Positions 1-8,987 of a stretch of DNA of 64,000 nucleotides are shown here, in pieces (within the stretch, counting starts at the first letter, position 1; the number at the start of each line of letters is the position of its first letter). The position numbers and the translations under genes were made by a program. Under the pieces are notes generated by a model. That model was not told the origin of the DNA. It saw only the letters and a program-made list of their open reading frames with translations, and did not search any database. Where the stretch lies: assembly GCA_020796225.1 (NCBI GenBank), contig CM036753.1:81841941-81905940 (forward strand), given 5' to 3'. Source of the stretch: Arion vulgaris. Lineage: Eukaryota; Mollusca; Gastropoda; Stylommatophora; Arionidae.

Positions 1-170
1 TAATCAATCAGGTGTCGTGTCTGCCGGTGTAGGCGATCATGTCTCCCACAACATCTCTCACTCTCCTTTATGCAGTTAATCAGTTCTTACGTCTTTCTTT
101 TGTTGAACCAGGATGTCAGATCATCCAACATCTTCTCCTTAAGTCTTCCCCCATCTCTTCACAACTACGT
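1..170 (-). pseudogene. LINE ORF2 C-terminal tail, fragment (LINE family K)
   Basis: On the minus strand this reads as the extreme C-terminus of a non-LTR retrotransposon polyprotein: EKMLDDLTSWF, an in-frame stop, ELINCIKE, then after a frame change DMIAYTGRHDT. The pattern of a 'lasW..k..elI..tkdRe.WR.mIa' tail after the reverse transcriptase is familiar from many animal LINEs. The same family appears as a longer relic at 28980-30680. The piece runs off the left edge and is not functional. Family assignment is from remembered pattern only. Confidence 0.5.
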
Positions 171-229
171 ATATTATTTGTCATAATTTATCATATATTT
201 TTGTAATAATTTATCTTATATTTATCACA

Positions 230-465
230 CTTTGAGAAGAAATGATCAAAGAATATCAAAGGAGGCACTGAAGTGGGATGCAGAGGGTTCAAGAAAGAGA
301 GGACGACATAAGGAGAACCTGAAACGAATTTTGCTGAGATAGACAAGAAATATCAGTCTCAGTTCCATGGAGGAGAATGAGCGAGTTGTCCAGGATAGAG
401 CGGTATGAAGAAATTGCTTGCATGCCCTATGTAACGTATAACGGTACGAGAGAATTATAATAACG
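230..465 (+). pseudogene. LINE ORF2 C-terminal tail with 3' end
   Basis: From 262 the plus strand reads EALKWDAEGSRKRGRHKENL, then a TAG near 340, then TRNISLSSMEENERVVQDRA in the same frame. This matches the usual LINE C-terminal arrangement 'W.p.GkRkRGRPk.tW.R ... aqDR..Wr'. The 3' end carries the string GTAACGTATAACGGTACGAG, which recurs with small changes beside LINE pieces near 7545 and 16235, so it is probably a shared LINE 3' end. One in-frame stop and the short length mark it as a dead fragment. Confidence 0.6.
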
Positions 466-1190
466 ACATTCGTTCGCTGTTTCTGTGGTTTGCCAGCACA
501 GAGAAAGAAGAGACAGAATACAATAAACTGTAAAAACGTCTCGTTTACAAAATGAACGATGTCAGTTTTTGTGTCTAGTCTGAAACTTCAAAGATACATT
601 ATTTAACTGTATTATTGTTTCATTATCTTGGTATTTTTTTTTTTTTTTCATATTTCTTAAAACAAATATATTATAATATAATACTGTACAGGAATAAATT
701 TAATGGATAAAATACAAAAAAAATAGTGCAGCACGTAGAGTTGAAGAATAAATTGATGTAAACCTACGTGTGGTATGTAATGAATGCAATGACAGTAGAA
801 AGCAGCACTTAACTAGGATGCCACATAATGTATTCTTGCACAGCACAGCACTCTAAATAACGCGTTGCACGATGGAATGTTGGATCATCGGTCTCTTCCT
901 ATAAATCTTAATGAAATAACTTTCATGGTGATTCTGAAAACGAAGCCAGAATAAAGTGACCTTCGTTGCAAGAAACACGAAAAATTCGATCGTGGGCGTC
1001 TTATTAAACACAGGATACATTTTATATTCCGTAAATGTGGAGAAATCATATTGATGCATGTTTAGTCTTTATACATCAGTAACCACCCTCTTCAAGGAAT
1101 TTTGATGATTTCTCATTAAATTAAAACCTTTTAACCTACCCCATCACATGTTGAAATTAAGTTTATAAACCTACCTATGATATTAAGAAA
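466..1190. other. Unassigned AT-rich sequence
   Basis: I see no gene, RNA or recognised repeat here apart from a short T run near 637. Open frames are under 70 codons and look random. Confidence 0.5.
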
Positions 1191-1194
1191 TATA

Positions 1195-2155
1195 ATTACA
1201 AAATGTGGTAATAAGATGTGATAACCAAATTTAAATTATAGAATCAGCTCCAAGATGTGATAATCAAATTTTAAATTATAGTAGCAATCAGCTCCAAGAT
1301 GTGATAATCAAATTTTAAATTATAGTAGCAATCAGCTCCAAGATGTGATAATCAAATTTTAAATTATAGTAGCAATCAGCTCCAAGATGTATAATCAATT
1401 TAAATTAAGTAGCAATCAGCTCCAGATTGATAACATATGTATTATAACTACCAGATTTAAAACTTACTATGTAGAATCAGCTCAAGATGTGATAACCAGA
1501 TTTATAAACTACCATGATATTATAGAACTACTATGATATTATAAACTACCAAAGTGTTTTCCTACTGATTTTAAAATTTATTAAAACCCTATGAAACCAC
1601 TTGAAATAAACACTTATTAACCACTTGATTATAAACCCTTGATATTATAAACCTCCATTTAAACCCTATATACTACCGATTATAACCTACCATTATAAAC
1701 CTCCATGATTTATAAATTTATTATAAACCTCATATAAACTACTGATTATAAACACTAATTAAACACTGTTTACTCCTGTTTATAATACTTGATATTACCA
1801 TATAAACCTCTGATTTGAACACCGAATTATAACTACCTTATATATAAACTCTGATAGAAACTCCGAAAAATACTTATTTAAAACCTCTGATATTGAAACC
1901 TATATTATAACTCTATGATTAATCCTTGATTATAACTCTGATTATAACCTACCATGATTATACCTACCATGTTAATATAATAAATGTGTAAAGATGGATA
2001 CAAATTTTAAATATAGTAATCACTCAAGATTGATAATCAAATTAATTAGTAGCAATCAGCTCAAGATGTGATAATCTAAATTTTCAATTATCAAGTAAAT
2101 CAGCTCCAAGATGTGATAATCAAATTTTAAATTACAGTACAATCAACTCAGATAT
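1195..2155. repeat. Degraded AT-rich tandem array (44-bp unit at both ends, about 20-bp unit in the middle)
   Basis: Both ends hold a 44-bp unit containing AGCAATCAGCTCCAAGATGT (clean copies near 1260-1390, ragged copies near 2010-2145). Between 1440 and 1990 the sequence is a variable chain of pieces like TATAAACTACCATGATAT. Neighbouring copies in the middle differ mostly by missing bases rather than substitutions, which is also how uncorrected long-read sequence looks. Confidence 0.75.
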
Positions 2156-2211
2156 TTTATTAGAGTCCGTAGTAAAGTGAACTAGACGATGATTAAATAA
2201 AACAATTATAT

Positions 2212-2592
2212 ATCAAAGTGGCAATGAACAAGGAGTTAGAAGACAGAATTGATGCATTTGAGATGTGGATATATAGAAGAATAGGCAGAGTTTCATGGAC
2301 AGAAAAACAGACAAATAAATACGTTTTAGGAAAACTAGGCATAAAGAAACAATTATTAAGAGAAATAAAATTCAGACAAGTAAAGTATTTTGGGCACATA
2401 AAAAGGCATGACACCATGATAAAACATTTCAGAACTAATGGAGAGGAGAGCAGAGTGAAGACGATGAGAAATGTGAGAATACTTTAAATGACAGTTACGT
2501 TCTGGCAGTGAAGAAACACCAGGCGACAAGAAGAATGATGAGATCATTGCCAACTTCAATGTGAGACGGACCTATGATGATGATAACAAGTA
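2212..2592 (+). pseudogene. LINE ORF2 C-terminal fragment (LINE family L)
   Basis: The reading frame gives NKELEDRIDAFEMWIYRR, GRVSWTEKQTNK, VLGKLGIKKQLL and KFRQVKYFGHIKRHD, the segment after the RT domain of many animal LINEs ('eeriNAfEmWcyRRmLrIsWtdkvtN...ller.gi...ll..ik.rklqYfGHi.R'). After the stop at 2487 related coding signal continues in other frames to about 2590. A second copy with the same wording lies on the minus strand at 6318-6900. The RT catalytic region is absent. Confidence 0.75.
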
Positions 2593-2689
2593 TGTTTTTA
2601 TGGTTCTAGTCCATACACATTTGAAATGATAGAATTATACTTGCAAAGTCAGAAACAAGATGAAGTGTCTGCTACTTAAAAGATCACCA

Positions 2690-2905
2690 AAATCCACTGT
2701 ATACATAATATTCTCAAAGAAAATCAGGAAAGAAGACGAAGGAAAGAACACGTAAAAATGGTTAGATGACATAGAAGAACCCTATCAAAATGCAAAAATA
2801 ACTATCACCCAAGCCACTATAGAAGTGCAATACAAAAACAGAAAACCAGGATATTGGGGAACAACCCCGTAATAATGTGAAGACAGAAAAAGAAGAAGAA
2901 AGCCA
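2690..2905 (+). pseudogene. LINE 3' tail fragment (family M) with (GAA)n-type end
   Basis: The segment WLDDIEEDYQNAKITITQAT, preceded by RKRx, matches a typical LINE C-terminus ('GRPRkRWlDdiee...it..qA...aqdr..Wr'). It lines up residue by residue with the copy at 59960-60180 (AKITITQAT followed by KNRKP). Both copies end in an AG-rich, GAA-like tract. Frameshifts and stops interrupt it. Confidence 0.6.
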
Positions 2906-2997
2906 TTATTCCATGATCAAGTATATGAGATATTATTAATGCCTACTTTGTTCTTGTTATACAAAAGTTAAAGCTGTAATGGTATGTATCAAGACAA

Positions 2998-3268
2998 TAG
3001 TGTAGTTGTTAGTGAACTCTCTTCTTATGCTAGTGGTACAGGTTCAATTCGACAAGTAGGCGTGGAATTGTTTTCTACCGTGATGACTCCCAAGTCGATC
3101 CAGCCTCAATTGGGTACCAGAAAAAGCACTGGGAAATAAAGGCGGCCGTTGTGATCTTGACCACATCACCCATCGTGTGCTAACGGTCAATGAAAAAAAT
3201 GGACCTAACGCCGTGTTACCGTATATACCACGTGGTATAAAACGGTTCCTTTACTTTTTCTGGGTTTT
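2998..3268 (+). mobile_element. SINE family E, tRNA-headed, full-length-like copy
   Basis: The left end reads TAGTGTAGTTGTTAGTGAAC (A-box-like) and GGTTCAATTCGAC (B-box-like), the internal RNA polymerase III promoter layout of a tRNA-derived SINE. The body includes GGGTACCAGAAAAAGCAC and CCACATCACCCATCGTGTGC. It aligns over its length with the copies at 45958-46240 and 62488-62757 and with a decayed one at 33297-33595. SINEs carry no coding sequence and depend on a partner LINE. Confidence 0.75.
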
Positions 3269-3569
3269 TTTCTTATGTATCAAGGCAATAGTGTAGTGAA
3301 ATATGATGAAGTGTTCACAAGAAAAGTATCCAACTAAATTATCTGAATGTGAACACCTGCAAAATATAGTCAAGGATTTTCAAGAGAATTCTAGTCATCA
3401 CCCTGTGGTTATATATTTGATCACTCTCAATGTGAGATGTTCTGCTGCCATTTGGAACAGGCTGGAATTCATAAACTTGATACTTCGAATCCACGAATTG
3501 TTAATATCTGTTTTAGTCGTTGAAATATCATGATAATACACAGTTACGGGGCTTAAATTATTAGTATTA

Positions 3570-3611
3570 TTATTATCATATATGATATATATATATATAT
3601 ATATATATAAA
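3570..3611. repeat. (TA)n microsatellite
   Basis: A run of TA dinucleotides follows an AT-rich stretch. Confidence 0.9.
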
Positions 3612-3666
3612 GAAATTTGCCGCTGTCCTTCAATGCCTCTCTGGGGCATCTTTTGATGCCTGTAAT

Positions 3667-3832
3667 CAGTGGCGGCTCGTCATTAAGAGCCAGTGGGACC
3701 GGGCCCCACAAAAAATAATGTGTAATGTGTATTTATTTTTATAAATTAAAATACAACATAACCTAAAAACCATGACTTTTCCGAAAATTTGTGTCTGGCC
3801 CCACCAACAAAAAAGAGCACGAGCCGCCACTG
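3667..3832. mobile_element. hAT-type MITE (166 bp) with 8-bp target duplication
   Basis: The ends are inverted repeats: CAGTGGCGGCTCGT at the left and ACGAGCCGCCACTG at the right, with a second matching pair further in (GGGCCCCAC / GGCCCCACC). It is flanked by exact 8-bp direct repeats CCTGTAAT at 3659-3666 and 3833-3840. An 8-bp duplication and a CAGTG start are hallmarks of the hAT superfamily. There is no transposase inside. A sister copy lies at 32815-32981. Confidence 0.9.
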
Positions 3833-3840
3833 CCTGTAAT

Positions 3841-4375
3841 CATAAACGGCTTACGTAGATGCACTGCTCCGGGCATTCGACTGTTTACAGCAATGAAAGA
3901 GCAAACAGTCTTCCACAAAAATCACATGTAGTCATGAGACTTAAAATGAATAAAGAAAACGTACTTCCAACATTCAGCGACCCTCTATTTTAAAAAAAAA
4001 CTCACTGTAAGTGATGGCTATTCTATGCAGCGTTTGAATGAATTTGTAATCAAACGTAGTGACAATAAAAATGGACACCTGAGGGACAAAATAAGGAGGA
4101 GTGTGTTTAATCGCTGAAGCGAGTGAGTTACGCCATTATCATGCATACTATACGACATCTACATGGTAGGGTATATCACCCATATGTTTTTCCTGGGTTT
4201 CTATGATGTTAGTTCAGTAATAAATAAAAGATAAGTTCTCTATCAAAGCTTTTACATTCTGGTGGCAATTCTGATTTTTTTACTAAGTGATCTGAAATCG
4301 ATTCATTGTGGTGCATTGTGGTGCATTGTGATGCACTGTACACAAAATTTAACAATTAAAAACAGTAAGGAACAG
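3841..4375. other. Unassigned sequence
   Basis: No gene or known repeat recognised. A short local repeat of ATTGTGGTGC lies near 4304-4335. Confidence 0.4.
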
Positions 4376-4440
4376 TGAAAATCGTGGCATATCCCAAAGG
4401 ACGTAGCCATCAACCACAGTAAACAAGTCGTTTACTAACA
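4376..4440 (-). mobile_element. SINE family D, 3' body fragment
   Basis: On the minus strand this matches the right end of the SINE copies at 37545 and 42982: TTTACTGTGGTTGATGGCTA followed by CGTCC and ATATGCCACGATTTTCA. The tRNA-like head is missing. Confidence 0.6.
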
Positions 4441-4713
4441 AGGAACAGTACTAATAAGAAAACACAGATTAGAATAACGGAAGCATGCATATTCCAAGTG
4501 ACAACGTATGGGTGTGAACAGGACCGTGCGGTATGTTTTCTCAGTATGATGCAAGTCTTCGATATGCCACCCTTACATTTTTTCTTTTAAATAAGCTGCA
4601 ATTGTAATTTTGATTGTACTACTTATGCCACCCTTCTTACGGTTCCGCCTGATGCGGCCGCCTCTCTACATCATAGTACGGCACGGCCCTGGGTGTGAAG
4701 CATGGCCATTTAA

Positions 4714-5090
4714 TTAGGTAGTGGACAAAACATACGTGCTTTTGAATATAAGTGTTCCAGAAGAGTCCATGGATAGAGAAGAGAACAAATAGATCTATCC
4801 AGAAAGAACTCGAAATCAAAGAAAACTGGCTGAGGCTACAAATAAGAATGAGGAAATTGAAATATTTTGGACATTACATGAAGGGTTGAAAAAGACCATC
4901 ATGGAAAAAGGCACCCTGGCAAAGAGAAGAAGAGGAACACCACGGAGAATACAAATTCAGGATGAAATTGATGCTTTGAACATGATGACTGCCTTTGAGC
5001 ATGATGGCTGCAGATGCATGACATCTAGACTATGAGAGAGAAATTCCGAAAGGACTGTTAGGATAGCAAAGTTCTACTGAAGACAAGCTA

Positions 5091-5135
<45 letters not shown>

Positions 5136-5136
5136 A
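4714..5136 (+). pseudogene. LINE ORF2 tail fragment (family N) ending in (GAT)n
   Basis: The frame gives KELEIKENWLRLQIRMRKLK, then YFGHYMKG, then broken frames matching a GRPRRR-like basic region and 'DREKFRKxVRxAKF'. The nearly parallel copy at 54984-55385 shares the same upstream DNA (GTGCTTTTGAATATAAGTGT). Its 3' end runs straight into (GAT)n at 5094-5136. The copy at 43626-43850 also ends in a GAT/ATG run, so this microsatellite is probably part of the family 3' end. Confidence 0.65.
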
Positions 5137-5515
5137 CCGTTGATGCTAAGTTAACCTATACCCATATGGATTGGTAGATGCCCGATAAATGTTGTTTCTG
5201 GTTTCTTAAGAGTTACTATTACAAGATACCAAACTAACACTCTACCTCATGTTATACCATAAACTATTTATTGAATTACTACTAATTTGGAATTATAGTA
5301 ATTAAAAGATAAATAATACAAACTTAAAGTAGCACAGTTTTACAGTATTATCAAATCAGATTTTCTACAATGCATATTAGTTAAATTGCAGCCATTAAAC
5401 TTGTCAACTTATTGGACTTCATTAGCATTATATCTTTTAGCTTCATGGAGGATGGGTTTTTTTAATATATACATGTACTTCAACCTGATCTCTGCACTCC
5501 TTATTTTTATTTTTT
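5137..5515. other. Unassigned AT-rich sequence
   Basis: Nothing recognisable apart from general AT richness. Confidence 0.4.
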
Positions 5516-5517
5516 TC

Positions 5518-5715
5518 GATCCAGAAGCACTTGAGCTTTTCAGCTCTTCGGCTCGTGCCATGGACATCGTAACCCTTCGGTTCGGTGCCACGAACACCGT
5601 AAATCTGGGGAATATGTGGCTTTTCTGCCATCCCGCGGAATTGAACCCGCACACACAGAGGGATAGTCACCCATAGTCCACGCGCTACGAATACGCTGGG
5701 CAGACGGGCTTGCAC
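5518..5715 (-). mobile_element. SINE family F, tRNA-headed
   Basis: On the minus strand the head reads CCGTCTGCCCAGCG with CGTAGCGCG, then a B-box-like GCGGGTTCAATTCCGCG. The body contains CCGAACCGAAGGG and the 3' end is A-rich (the plus strand shows TTTTTTTCGATCC). It aligns closely with the copy at 42478-42685, sharing TTCGGTGCCACRAACACCGT on the plus strand. Confidence 0.75.
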
Positions 5716-5719
5716 ACCT

Positions 5720-6083
5720 GATAAACCCATCTTTTGGATGCCATGACGAGCCTTGAATCGGGCCGGGTAAGCTAGTCACTTGAAAATTAACACTAATCTT
5801 CAATATTCATTTTTTTTTTCATTAAATATCTTTCGTTTTTTCCTGCAACAAAGGTCTAGAAATACAACTGCTATCAGACCGTTCTAACAAAAAGCACTCA
5901 TAAAGGACTGAATCAATGTAAACACTAATATATTTATCATTGATTGGACCTGTTTGGATATTTTGGGAGCTGGATGAGAGCACAAAATTTGAATAGCAAT
6001 ATATTCCAACCTAACATATGTTTACATTCCTTGAATTGACGGCAAGTGGAGACAAACACAAAAAGTGCAATGATGATGGTCTT

Positions 6084-6117
<34 letters not shown>

Positions 6118-6290
6118 TGACTGCTTGCAGTTTTGTTGAGTCTTGTGGACAAACTTACGAGTATATTGTTTGTATTTTGTGCCACAAATTTCTTCCTTTA
6201 ACTCATATAATTAAATATTGTTGGCTATCTCTTAGTATTTTATGCACAAAATGTAGCATTCTTCTGTCGGTCTGTCTGCCTTTCTTCTTA
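5720..6290. other. Unassigned sequence with a (TCAA)n run
   Basis: No gene recognised. A perfect TCAA tetranucleotide tract occupies about 6085-6116. Confidence 0.5.
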
Positions 6291-6317
6291 AATATGTTAC
6301 AACTACTTAAATATGTT
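6290..6317. repeat. Short flank of the 19-bp array
   Basis: TTAAATATGTTACAACTAC followed by TTAAATATGTT stands just left of the LINE fragment and matches the array right of it. Confidence 0.6.
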
Positions 6318-6900
6318 CATCATCGTCAGGTGCCGTCTCCACATCGAAGGTTGGCTGCAATGAATCTCCAGCACCTCTGTCTTTCGCCTTGGTGTTGCAC
6401 ACTGCCAGACTGTAACCTGTCCATTTCTTAAAGTTTCCTCCCACTTATCTCTCGGTCTTCCTCTTGCTCTTCCCTCCTCAACTTTCCTCTCTAGTAAATG
6501 TTTTATCATGGTGTCATGTCTTTTTATGGCCCAAAAATTTTAAACTTGTCTGAATTTTATTTCTCTTAATAATTGTTTCTTCATGCCTAGTTTTCCTAAA
6601 ACTTGTTTATTTGTCTGCTTTTCTGTCCATGAAACTCTGCCTATTCTTCTATATATCCAAATCTCAAATGCATCAATTCTGTCTTCTAACTGCTTGTTCA
6701 TTGTCCATGTTTCGAGCCATACATTAATATAGGATATATATAGCATTTGATCATTCTCATTTTTAGCCTGTTTGTGATTTGTTTGGATGTCAGTAATTTT
6801 CTCATACTATTGAAATTATCCTTGGCCATTCCTATTCTCTCTTTAATTTCTGTTATACATCTGCCATCATCTGTTATCATCTGACCGGATATGAGAAGCT
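6318..6900 (-). pseudogene. LINE ORF2 fragment (family L), minus strand
   Basis: Three overlapping frames together give the end of the RT and its C-terminus: EIKERIGMAKDNFNSMRKLL, then CYIYPILMYGSKHGQ (usual form 'cyvwpvLLYGcEtWt'), MNKQLEDRIDAFEIWIYRR, GRVSWTEKQTNKQVLGKLG, and finally ARGRPRDKWEETL. It is the same family as 2212-2592 but longer on the N-terminal side. The RT catalytic motif lies upstream of the preserved part. Copies of a 19-bp tandem unit flank it on both sides. Confidence 0.75.
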
Positions 6901-6911
6901 TTTTACTTGTG

Positions 6912-7035
6912 TTTTAAATATGTTACAACTACTTAAATATGTTACAACTACTTAAATATGTTACAACTACTTAAATATGTTACAACTACTTAAATATGTT
7001 ACAACTACTTAAATATGTTTCAACTACTTAAAAAT
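6912..7035. repeat. 19-bp tandem array
   Basis: About six copies of TTAAATATGTTACAACTAC in head-to-tail order, with single-base differences in the last copies. Confidence 0.9.
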
Positions 7036-7210
7036 GGGAACAGTAACACCTGCTACCGATTTGAAGATGTAATATAAACTTGATCCTGTAAACACTGTGG
7101 TCAAGAATCGCAGAGAAATAATTGATCACGTAGGAACGTTGACAAGGAATCGATGAGAAGAAATTATGAACAGATAGAAAAGTAGAATAGATGATGAAAG
7201 ACGTCAGTTT

Positions 7211-7388
7211 AAAAAATTAATGACAGCAGTGATAATGACATGAAACAAAAACATCTTAATGACAACATTGCTAATGAAAATAAAAATTAATGACAGCAGT
7301 GATAATGACATGAAACAAAAACATCTTAATGACAACATTGCTAATGAAAATAAAAATTGATGACAGCATTGATAATGACATAAAAATG
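7211..7388. repeat. 70-bp tandem duplication (about 2.5 copies)
   Basis: AATGACAGCAGTGATAATGA and CATCTTAATGACAACATTGC recur with 70-bp spacing. Copies are nearly identical, implying recent duplication. Confidence 0.85.
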
Positions 7389-7503
7389 TAAGATATGGGT
7401 AGATTTCGTAACAGGTTAACATTATTCACAGTTGCTAGGATTAGATAGAAGGAAAAAAACATAGATAAGAAACAGAATATGCAAGATACTTCTTTGACAA
7501 TAA

Positions 7504-7507
<4 letters not shown>

Positions 7508-7541
<34 letters not shown>
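7508..7541. repeat. (TA)n microsatellite
   Basis: A perfect TA run of about 34 bases beside a LINE fragment boundary. Confidence 0.9.
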
Positions 7542-7542
<1 letters not shown>

Positions 7543-7545
<3 letters not shown>

Positions 7546-7720
7546 CTCGTACCGTTATACGTTACCTCTTCGTCAAACTTGAGTAGTACTGGTGGATCAG
7601 GTCTATTTAATATTTCTGAAAAATGTTCTGTCCATCTTTTCTTCTGCTCGGTATCTGAATTAGTAATTTACCATCTTTACTCTTGATTGGGCCACCCTTT
7701 GAAACAAAAGTTCCAGTAAT
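7543..7720 (-). pseudogene. LINE ORF2 fragment between endonuclease and RT
   Basis: The minus strand reads GTFVSKGGPIKSKDGKLL, then with a one-base frameshift SDTEQKKRWTEHFSEILNRP. This is the conserved linker of many LINE polyproteins just before the RT fingers ('i.dkdGkll.d.e.i..RW.EhFe.lLN.p'). It ends in a GTAACGTATAACGGTACGAG string shared with other LINE 3' ends in this window, so part of the element is deleted. Confidence 0.6.
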
Positions 7721-7759
7721 ATATATATATATATATTACTGCTCACAATATTTTCTCAT

Positions 7760-7965
7760 GAAGAGATCATGCTTGCGTGTGTCAATGAAGCGTAGTAATG
7801 GGCGTCCATGCTGTATAGTACCCGTTCCCAGTTGGCCATATAGAATGTCCCTGGAATGTACCGTCGCTCAAACGGCACACCTGTCCCAGCCATCTCAAAC
7901 GTTGCTGACTCAACAAGGTGTACATGTTTGGAATGCCAGAACTGTCCAGGATTTCTATATCGGAG
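7760..7965 (-). pseudogene. LINE ORF2 C-terminal fragment (family G)
   Basis: The minus strand gives EILDSSGIPNMYTLLSQQRL then RWLGQVCRLSDG, matching a very common animal LINE tail ('vL..a.ipsm.tlL...rLRWlGHv.Rm.dgRIPk.llYGeL..GkR..G.p.lR..D..KrDl'). After a frameshift the remainder survives as fragments. A related, partly tandemised copy lies at 31431-31925. Confidence 0.7.
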
Positions 7966-8164
7966 ATGACCGGTTATGTAACAATGAACATAAAGACTTA
8001 AGATTCTCTAGCCAATGACGTCATTTGTGCTTTAAGGCAGCAACAAATGCGGCCATTTTCTATGTTCTTGTCCGTCCTTTGTATTGTGCTCTAGTTATGA
8101 TTCATTTTGTCAGTTTCTGTTCATCTGTTTTAATCATAGGTAGTTTAAGGTCTTCCACATTTAC

Positions 8165-8415
8165 CTGTTGGATGGGGACATCTAAAATAGATGTTGAATC
8201 GATACAGCGATTTAATAAGTTAGTAGTTACACGTTGTACAAGTAGAACTGGATGTCCAAGGGACAGAGTGAGAAGTGTTTTAAGCAGCGAGCTACAGGAA
8301 CCATCCGTATGCATATCCTTCGACATCTGTTGGGGAGACAAGCACCTATGGGTCTGCCCGGAGTGTACTGGCGTCGGTTTAGTAACCAATAAAAAAAATA
8401 ACCACATTTTCGTTT
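8165..8415 (+). pseudogene. RNase H-type LINE 3' tail (family H)
   Basis: The frame gives KIDVESIQRFNKLVVTRCTS, GCPRDRVRSVLSSEL, then HLWVCPECTGVGLVTNK. It matches the C-terminus of the long copy at 60490-61890. Related 3' parts are at 10655-10905 and 57145-57545, and shorter ones near 29430 and 63742. The CPEC pair recalls the CxxC tail common in these LINEs. The 3' end reads TTTAGTAACCAATAA. Confidence 0.7.
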
Positions 8416-8419
8416 AGAT

Positions 8420-8735
8420 ACCCAAAAGACATGATACTGGATATTGTGTAGACGTCAGAATCATCAATCTGAAGAGTCTGTTTCCAGATCATCAATTGAT
8501 GCATATCTGCCACGATCGTACAAGATAGAATATACACAATTTCTTTTCTTTTCCTTTTGTTAGCACATCACAAGGAATGGTGATCACTGTTATTTTCTAA
8601 ATGCTTTACAAATTACTTGTCTGGGGGAGTCAATCTATGTGTGCGTAGTTGACCGATGAATTGGTAAAGTGTTTGAGAGATTCTATGAACAGTTTTGACA
8701 GGGAATGTATGTATTTGTTTGATGTTGTATTCTGT
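8420..8735. other. Unassigned sequence
   Basis: No gene or repeat recognised between the LINE tail and the SINE. Confidence 0.4.
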
Positions 8736-8741
8736 CTCTGG

Positions 8742-8980
8742 GGGTTTCTGTGGCTAAGTGGTTACGCCCTTGGCTTACGTTCCGAAAGTCGTGGGTTCGA
8801 ATCCGGACCGTGCCGTTCTGTTAACATAGGAATTGTTTTTCCAGAGACCCCTATGATTGTTGCCGGAGCTACGGAGTTCGTGCTTTGTGCAATTCTCTCG
8901 GCAGGTGGTGTGCCATTTCCGCTGAGAAGGATCGAGTCACATGGGGTAAAATCCGGTGCAACGAAGTCAATCTATCGGAT
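8742..8980 (+). mobile_element. SINE family B, tRNA-headed
   Basis: The head has a good A box (TGGCTAAGTGG) and a perfect B box (GGTTCGAATCC), about 30 bases apart as in tRNA genes. The body contains GAGCTACGGAGTTCGTGCTT and TGTGCAATTCTCTCGGCAGG. Other copies: 36618-36858 (plus), 41812-42038 (minus), 62911-63042 (minus, partial). A genuine tRNA gene would end after the B box and fold into a cloverleaf, so I call this a SINE. Confidence 0.85.
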
Positions 8981-8987
8981 TGTTCTT

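Noticed and set aside
5386..5676. 96-codon plus-strand ORF
   Set aside because: Overlaps SINE family F; the second half is the SINE body and the frame is not kept in the other copy.
8742..8830. Functional tRNA gene
   Set aside because: A and B boxes are good, but the sequence continues as a 240-base repeat with other copies and no convincing cloverleaf, so it is a SINE head.
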